Assembly: GCA_021404565.1 (NCBI GenBank)
Contig: JAAWWF010000044.1
Span: 1-64,000 of the forward strand
Direction: 5' to 3'
Source: Roseivirga sp.
GTDB lineage: Bacteria; Bacteroidota; Bacteroidia; Cytophagales; Cyclobacteriaceae
DNA: 64,000 bases
Under the pieces are notes generated by a model. The model worked only from the letters and a program-made list of their open reading frames with translations. It was not told where the DNA came from and did no database searches. This document shows, in pieces, positions 59,477 through 64,000 of the stretch; the stretch's first letter is position 1; every line of letters starts with the position of its first letter. A program made the translations under genes and the position numbers.

Positions 59477-60409
59477 TTAGTCAATGGATACACCTTCCAG
59501 AAAGTTCACAAGGCTGTGAATAAAGTAGTTTCTGGGTGTTTCCATAAAGGCTGCATGATCTCCGCCCTTCAGCACAATCCATTCTTTGTGCGAGGTGCCC
59601 AGCCGGGTAAAGAGCTTGGCCTGAGTTGCCGTGGGGCCTATGGGGTCAAATTCACCCTGTAGGATTAAAGTTGGCACGGTTACCTTGGCGGGGTCCAGCT
59701 CATTGAATTGATCATAGCGTCTTAGGTCGGTACGGATGGGGTCGGCTTTCAGGCAGGCTTCTACATAGGCATCAATCGCTTTTTGGCTGATTGATCCCGG
59801 GGTGATAAAATCGCTGGCAGCTCCTTCTGCAGTCGTAGCAGTTCTTGCAGGCTCGGGGTGAGCATCGGTTTCTGCAGGAAACTGCTGATCGCTGTCTCTC
59901 CAGTACCCAAACAGGGTGAGTGATGAGACCAGTTCCGGGTTTCTTTGTGCTGTCAGGTGAGAGAGGGTAGAGCCCATTGACCATCCGAAAAGGTGAGGAG
60001 GTCGGGCCCATTCTTTTTGTTGAGCGATCCATTTGAGCACATTGGTCAGGTCTTTCGCAGAGCGATCGGGTGTGAGCCAGCCTGAGCTGTCGCGAGGGGT
60101 TGATCCGTATCCTCTGAGGTCTATGGCATATACCGAATAGCCTTTTTCTACCAGGCCATCCATCAATGAAAGCTCTTCGCCCTCTACCTGCAGGTCAAAG
60201 TCCGGAACAGCACTCCAGGTACGTCCATGCACGAGTAGAATAGTTTCTGTAGCATCGGGGTGAGACTTTTCCCAAACGGCCATTGGGTGATTATCTGAGG
60301 ATACCGTGTGCTGGATAAGTGAAACTTCGACAGGCTCAGAAGTACCTGAACCGGGAGCACAGGAGATGAGGACTGTGAATACGAAACTGAGGAGAATGCT
60401 CTTAAACAT
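59477..60409 (-). CDS. Alpha/beta hydrolase lipoprotein
   Basis: A 310-residue alpha/beta hydrolase. MFKSILLSFVFTVLISCAPG carries a lipobox (LISC, lipid Cys at residue 17), so it is membrane-anchored in the envelope. Catalytic triad: nucleophile Ser in GWSMGS, Asp in GEFDPIG, His in GGDHAAF; the oxyanion turn is VHGRTWS. The ATG at 60409 is chosen for the lipobox. A strong hairpin touches that ATG from upstream. Substrate (ester, amide or lactone) unknown. Confidence 0.85.
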   Translation of the reverse strand: MFKSILLSFVFTVLISCAPGSGTSEPVEVSLIQHTVSSDNHPMAVWEKSHPDATETILLVHGRTWSAVPDFDLQVEGEELSLMDGLVEKGYSVYAIDLRGYGSTPRDSSGWLTPDRSAKDLTNVLKWIAQQKEWARPPHLFGWSMGSTLSHLTAQRNPELVSSLTLFGYWRDSDQQFPAETDAHPEPARTATTAEGAASDFITPGSISQKAIDAYVEACLKADPIRTDLRRYDQFNELDPAKVTVPTLILQGEFDPIGPTATQAKLFTRLGTSHKEWIVLKGGDHAAFMETPRNYFIHSLVNFLEGVSID

Positions 60410-60410
60410 A

Positions 60411-60451
60411 AAATCATTGTTAAGCTTTATTTTAAAGCTCAACAATGATTT
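60411..60451 (-). promoter_or_regulatory. Long hairpin directly upstream of the hydrolase ATG
   Basis: A 19-base inverted repeat with one mismatch (60411-60429 with 60433-60451, loop TTT) ends one base before the ATG at 60409 on the minus strand. It is not followed by a clean T-run (TTTTATGTTT), so as a terminator of the desaturase transcript it is only fair; as an mRNA stem it would cover the ribosome-binding region of the hydrolase gene. Confidence 0.6.
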
Positions 60452-60492
60452 CGATAAATGGAAGTAATTACTTTTAAGTGACAGGCCCTCTG

Positions 60493-61590
60493 TTAGTAAG
60501 CCTCGCTGCGCCCGAGCTGCTTGAGCATTTTTCCGTGCTCATAAATGGCCTTGACAAAGTTCTTTTGTGAATAGTAAGGCAAGTCGAATTCCTTGGCCGT
60601 CTCTCTTACAATTTTCGAAATACGCTTGTAGTGAACGTGACAGATATTAGGAAACAGATGGTGTTCTACCTGATAGTTGAGCCCACCTACATACCATGAG
60701 AATAACCTGCTTTTTGGAGAAAAATTGGTAGTGGTAAAGAGCTGATGCACTGCCCAGGTGTTTTCGATGTTACCCGTATCGTCTGGTATCGGATACTCAG
60801 AGGTAGGCATAACGTGTGCCGGCTGAAAGATGAGCCCCAGCCATAAGCCTGTAATCATATGCATTACAAAAAAGCCAATAAGGACGATCCACCAGGAGGC
60901 ATTGATAAAGAGCAATGGTATTACCAAAGCGTAGGCATAGTAGCCAATTTTAGAGATGATGGTTTCTATCAATACACCTCTGTAAGTTCTTTTCTGACCT
61001 TTGATCAGATCCATTTTCTTGTACCTGTGAAGCTGCACAAAGTCTTTGGTAGTGAGCCAGAGGAAGGTCATGATGGAATACAGAAACCAACCATAAATAT
61101 GCTGGAATTTATGAAGCTTGTAATGCTTGGCGTGGGGTGATAATCTCATCAATATCCCCGGATCAATATCTTCGTCTACTCCCTCTATATTGGTGAAAGA
61201 GTGGTGGAGTACATTGTGCTGAACCTTCCAGTTAAAAGAGCTGGCTCCAATAAGGTTCATTACATAGCCCAGGTACTTATTGACGTTTTTGTTTTTGGAA
61301 TAAGATCCATGGTTGGCATCATGCATTACCGAAAGGCCTATGCCTGACATGCCGAAACCCATAAGTGCCCACATGCCTAGTATCGCCCAGGTATTGGAAA
61401 CAACACCCGTGATCATCAGAAAATATGGTACTAAGTAGAGAGAGAGCATGAATACGGTTTTGATCACCATATTGGCATTGCCGTAAGTGGATGTTTTCTG
61501 CGTCTCAAAATGCGATTTTACTCTTTTCCTTAATACAGAGATAAAGTCACTCTGAGTACTTCGGGAGAATTTGATTGCCTTATAATTCAT
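60493..61590 (-). CDS. Membrane fatty-acid desaturase (front-end type)
   Basis: A 365-residue diiron desaturase. Three histidine boxes: H90-DANH94, H125-NVLHH130, and QVEHH (about 307-311), plus four membrane helices. Glutamine in place of the first histidine of box 3 is typical of front-end (delta-5/6-like) desaturases, but the N-terminal cytochrome b5 domain is absent; hydrogens may come from a separate ferredoxin or b5. The ATG at 61590 (MNYKAIKFSRST) is chosen; the longer frame adds an unrelated Cys/Arg-rich leader that crosses the promoter. Likely role: unsaturation of membrane lipids, for example in cold. Confidence 0.92.
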   Translation of the reverse strand: MNYKAIKFSRSTQSDFISVLRKRVKSHFETQKTSTYGNANMVIKTVFMLSLYLVPYFLMITGVVSNTWAILGMWALMGFGMSGIGLSVMHDANHGSYSKNKNVNKYLGYVMNLIGASSFNWKVQHNVLHHSFTNIEGVDEDIDPGILMRLSPHAKHYKLHKFQHIYGWFLYSIMTFLWLTTKDFVQLHRYKKMDLIKGQKRTYRGVLIETIISKIGYYAYALVIPLLFINASWWIVLIGFFVMHMITGLWLGLIFQPAHVMPTSEYPIPDDTGNIENTWAVHQLFTTTNFSPKSRLFSWYVGGLNYQVEHHLFPNICHVHYKRISKIVRETAKEFDLPYYSQKNFVKAIYEHGKMLKQLGRSEAY

Positions 61591-61656
61591 ATTTGACCTT
61601 CCTTTATGAGCAATGTAAGAACGATGCGAACAGCTTCTTTGTTTGACTCTGGTGCG

Positions 61657-61682
61657 CAAAGGTAGGTTGCAGAAACCAGCAA
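61657..61682 (-). promoter_or_regulatory. Promoter for the desaturase gene
   Basis: TACCTTTG on the minus strand (61664 to 61657), with TTG (61682-61680) 15 bases before it, slightly short of the usual 17. The string GCGCAAAGGTA is identical to that before rimO. Leader length to the ATG at 61590 is about 60 bases. Confidence 0.45.
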
Positions 61683-61771
61683 AAAAAAGAATTGTTACTC
61701 GAAAGGCGTATGTTTCGATCAAACAAGGTCAGTCAAGCCGTTAAGGCGACCTGATTATACAGGAGTTGTAC

Positions 61772-62146
61772 TTAAATATCTTCTTCTCTCTCCAGCATAA
61801 GTATAGAAGACTGAGGTACAATGAATAGCTTTTCGCCTTCATAGATCACCTCCACAGCGCCTTTTTGAAGAAAGAGGGCCAGATCTCCTTCCAGCGCCTG
61901 AAGTGGTATGTATTTAACCTTGTCTTCGCTACCCTTCCAGGACTCATCTTCTTCGCTGATCATGGGGATGGGATGTCCGGGACCAACCTTAATGATATAC
62001 CCACTTTGAATTTTTTCTTTTTCCTGAACTCCGGGAGGGAGGTACAGGCCGCTATCTGTTTTTTCAGGACTCTTCTTGGGTCTAATCAATACACGATCGC
62101 CCACTACTATCAGCTTTTTAAACTTGTTATCTGCTGTTAATTCCAT
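61772..62146 (-). CDS. GroES-family co-chaperone-like protein
   Basis: A 124-residue protein with a GroES (Cpn10) fold: LIVVGDRVLIRPKKSPEKTDSGLYLPPGVQEKEKIQSGYIIKVGPG is the core, and the C-terminal strand KGAVEVIYEGEKLFIVPQSSILMLERE closes the barrel. It is longer than standard GroES (about 95 residues), with an insertion near ISEEDESWKGSEDKVKYIPLQ, and stands alone without groEL. So it is probably a second, divergent family member rather than the main GroES. Confidence 0.87.
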   Translation of the reverse strand: MELTADNKFKKLIVVGDRVLIRPKKSPEKTDSGLYLPPGVQEKEKIQSGYIIKVGPGHPIPMISEEDESWKGSEDKVKYIPLQALEGDLALFLQKGAVEVIYEGEKLFIVPQSSILMLEREEDI

Positions 62147-62212
62147 GACTTGAAAATGCGTTTTTTTCTGAAACCCATGTTGGCTGTGCCAATGAGTAGG
62201 TCAGTAGTCCTG

Positions 62213-62220
62213 CAAATATA
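62213..62220 (-). promoter_or_regulatory. Promoter -7 box for the GroES-like gene
   Basis: TATATTTG on the minus strand (62220 to 62213), followed by CAGG, matches the -7 consensus. No -33 TTG is present. The leader would be about 60 bases. The gene may depend on an extra activator or alternative factor, which cannot be judged. Confidence 0.4.
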
Positions 62221-62264
62221 GCAGAGAAGGTAAGCCGGGAAAGTGTATGGGTTTAAATTAAGAA

Positions 62265-62286
62265 GGGCCGGTCAATCAACCAGCCC
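62265..62286 (-). terminator. Terminator of the T9SS surface-protein gene
   Basis: On the minus strand GGGCTGGT pairs with ACCGGCCC over 8 bases (one G-U) around TGATTG, then TTCTTAATTT. On the plus strand the same position would be a C-A mismatch, so it is meant for the minus-strand RNA. It lies 28 bases after the stop at 62314. Confidence 0.65.
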
Positions 62287-62313
62287 ATTCTTTATTCGCA
62301 GTGTATAATAGGG

Positions 62314-64000
62314 TTATTTTTTGATCATCAGTTTTTTGGTCTCCAGATAACCGGCCGTTCTTAACCTGATCAGGTAGACTCCTTCAGTCACATTAGAACC
62401 ATCGTAGACAACTTTGTATTCGGTGTTGGCTTCGGCAATGCCTTTATAAAGGGTACCTATTAGTAATCCTTTGGTGCTGTAAATGCCCAGGGATACAGGG
62501 CCGTCTTCACTCACACTGAATGTAATGTTGGCAACAGCCTTGGTTGGGTTAGGATAAGCCGAGATGGAGATGTCAGGTGATTTTGTTAACTCATTTTCAT
62601 CATTGGCCTCACCGTTTCCTACGGTACCTCCACTAAGTGGTGCCTGCGTAGTACTGCAGGTACCGAGGGTGGCACCAAGTCCCAGGTAATAGTCTACATC
62701 ATCCTGATCTACGCAGTAGGATTGTCCGTTGAGACATATCTTGATATCTCCATTGTAAGGAGTTACTCCGGTATCACAGCCGTCAGTAGTCTCCTGACAG
62801 TTGTTCAGGTCCATGTTAATATCTCCCTGTACCCATTGACCTCTGTAGTTCATGTAAGAGAACCATCCTGAGATTCCATAGTTGCTGTTCTTATTATTGG
62901 CAGCTTCACCCACCTGGAATCCGAAGTAGAAGTTTGATGGCATATGAGAGAGTGTTTTCACCTGTCCTGCATTGTCACCTAAACCAACCAATCTGGTGGC
63001 CTGACTCTGATCCATTATGTAATAGCTCCAGTCGAGATATTTATTCCCTGCAAGCCCAACTTCATCCTTGTAGCTTCTTCCAAGACCCGACCATTCTGAC
63101 CAGTTCATAGCATCACTGAGATAGAATTCTATCTGCCACTTATCGTTGGCATTTCTTCTGTTAGAGACAATTCCTGTAAGCTTGGCTTTTCCATCACTTA
63201 GAGTGGTGAATGAACCGCTGTTGGTATCGAAGAAGAACTGTCCGTTACCGTAAGCATTATAAGCGCTTAACCAAAGGGCATGTCCACCCCCTACAGCAGC
63301 GCTGGCATCGCATGACAGGTTGGTTTCATCATCGTCATCGTGTTCATCAAGCGTACAAGAGCTTCCTTCACCATCGGTATAGCCAGTGATAGTGAACGGA
63401 CCATAAGTTTCTCCAAGAATGTTGATAGAACAGGAGGTATGGATTTCGTAGAAGGAAGAGCCAATTCTCAGGTGAGTCTTGGAATCCAGTCTTCCACCTC
63501 TGTCATATCCTTCTACTGTAAGCACGTCTCCATTCTGAACGTTATTGAACCTCTCTATGAGTACCGTGTATCTTTTGTTGTAGGCTTTGATCGTTACGCC
63601 AGATACACCATTGTATACAAAGGTGAAGTTTCGCATTCTACCCTCACACTGGCAATCGTCACCAGCATCTGAGCCGTTATCACCATCATGACGACAATCA
63701 CCGTGGCCTCCATTGTAGTGATTGCGTCCGTAGTAGTTAGTCGTAGTGCCATACTGACTGTTGGTATCTCCGCAACGTGTGTCGACTACGTTGATATCGA
63801 AACTCTCAGTAGCGGTACATCCATTGGCATCCGTCACAATTACCGTGTAAGTAGTGTTAACCTGCGGGGCTACCACTACACTATTACCAGAGGTACAGGC
63901 GATGGCATTTTCAGGGAACCATTCGTAAGTATAAGGACCGTTTCCGCCAGTGGCATCAGCCGTCAATGTAACTGCCTGCTCACCGTAACCCAGGTAGATG
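62314..64000 (-). CDS. Large T9SS surface protein, C-terminal part
   Basis: The 3' 561 codons of a gene that enters from the right edge; the frame stays open to base 63999. From the edge: end of a repeat-like domain (YLGYGEQAVTLTADATGG, GPYTYEWFP, VTDANGCTATE), an Asp/Gly-rich Cys stretch, a beta domain (YNGVSGVTIKAYNKRYTVLIE, then GPFTITGYTDGEGSSC), another with GHALWLSAYNAYGNGQFFFD, and the type A sorting domain (ISAYPNPTKAVANITF, VTEGVYLIRLRTAGY, KKLMIKK). Many cysteines suggest disulfide-linked modules. It is a likely secreted adhesin or matrix protein; the N-terminus lies outside the window. Confidence 0.88.
   Translation of the reverse strand, partial: IYLGYGEQAVTLTADATGGNGPYTYEWFPENAIACTSGNSVVVAPQVNTTYTVIVTDANGCTATESFDINVVDTRCGDTNSQYGTTTNYYGRNHYNGGHGDCRHDGDNGSDAGDDCQCEGRMRNFTFVYNGVSGVTIKAYNKRYTVLIERFNNVQNGDVLTVEGYDRGGRLDSKTHLRIGSSFYEIHTSCSINILGETYGPFTITGYTDGEGSSCTLDEHDDDDETNLSCDASAAVGGGHALWLSAYNAYGNGQFFFDTNSGSFTTLSDGKAKLTGIVSNRRNANDKWQIEFYLSDAMNWSEWSGLGRSYKDEVGLAGNKYLDWSYYIMDQSQATRLVGLGDNAGQVKTLSHMPSNFYFGFQVGEAANNKNSNYGISGWFSYMNYRGQWVQGDINMDLNNCQETTDGCDTGVTPYNGDIKICLNGQSYCVDQDDVDYYLGLGATLGTCSTTQAPLSGGTVGNGEANDENELTKSPDISISAYPNPTKAVANITFSVSEDGPVSLGIYSTKGLLIGTLYKGIAEANTEYKVVYDGSNVTEGVYLIRLRTAGYLETKKLMIKK

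Noticed and set aside
1-64000. tRNA, rRNA, CRISPR and insertion sequences
   Set aside because: I looked for tRNA T-loop-like strings in the intergenic gaps, regular direct repeats of 25-40 bases, and transposase frames. None was convincing by eye; a covariance-model tRNA search would settle the first point.

Overview
The window is a chromosomal stretch from a member of the Bacteroidota, most likely a marine-type Cytophagales bacterium (Fulvivirga/Roseivirga-like; the genus is inference). Support comes from several T9SS type A C-terminal sorting domains, a TonB-linked outer-membrane barrel with a carboxypeptidase-regulatory-like plug extension, the rpmB/rpmG/DUF4295/ftsY neighbourhood, a DUF5522 gene, a fused 2-oxoacid dehydrogenase E1 alpha-beta protein, bacillithiol genes (bshC, a YtxJ/BrxC-like redoxin), and many upstream boxes of the form TAnnTTTG, the -7 element of the Bacteroidota primary sigma factor. 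I found no rRNA, tRNA, CRISPR array, phage or insertion sequence.

Layout. 1-2.1 kb: start of a secreted protein, a structured intergenic region, then a three-gene operon in which a PadR regulator lies between two paralogous membrane proteins. 2.1-8.6 kb (minus): pheT, a coiled-coil gene, zapA and rny in one run, then DUF1684, radC and rpsT. 8.6-13.7 kb: secreted proteins of poorly known function, including a phosphatase-like protein with an atypical active-site loop, a two-domain lipocalin-like protein, an 816-residue protein with five tandem repeats of about 46 residues, and an Arg-rich WxxGxW protein, ending with a bacilliredoxin-like gene. 13.7-22.4 kb: fused E1, then divergently an M16 peptidase, ispF, mnmD, a lipoprotein and a giant T9SS beta-propeller protein. 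22.4-26 kb (minus): rimO, bshC, fthC. 26-31.8 kb (minus): a second giant T9SS beta-propeller/PKD protein followed by a small lipoprotein and an NTF2-like protein. 32-38.2 kb (minus): ftsY, DUF4295, rpmG, a secreted Xaa-Pro aminopeptidase, rpmB, two bacterial-PH membrane proteins and DUF5522. 38.3-44.9 kb (plus): rocD, then two tandemly duplicated TPR histidine kinases, a NarL-type response regulator and a small membrane protein. 45-52.3 kb (plus): seven orphan secreted or membrane proteins in a row with no recognisable family. 52.3-57.4 kb: TonB-linked barrel (minus), then CPBP protease, DUF2975, XRE regulator and DUF4870 (plus). 57.5-62.2 kb: hemB, then minus-strand amine oxidase, alpha/beta hydrolase lipoprotein, fatty-acid desaturase and a GroES-like protein. 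The window ends inside a large T9SS surface protein (minus).

How it works together. Most core genes are ordinary housekeeping: translation and tRNA/ribosome modification (pheT, rpsT, rpmB, rpmG, mnmD, rimO), division (zapA), RNA decay (rny), membrane targeting (ftsY), isoprenoid and heme synthesis (ispF, hemB). The accessory content is envelope-directed. The most interesting part is 39.6-52.3 kb, where a duplicated sensor kinase pair and its regulator sit directly upstream of seven orphan envelope proteins in the same direction. The kinase operon is preceded by a 23-codon leader ORF that contains a perfect hairpin and ends by overlapping the first kinase's TTG start. A functional link between the kinases and the orphan genes is inference.
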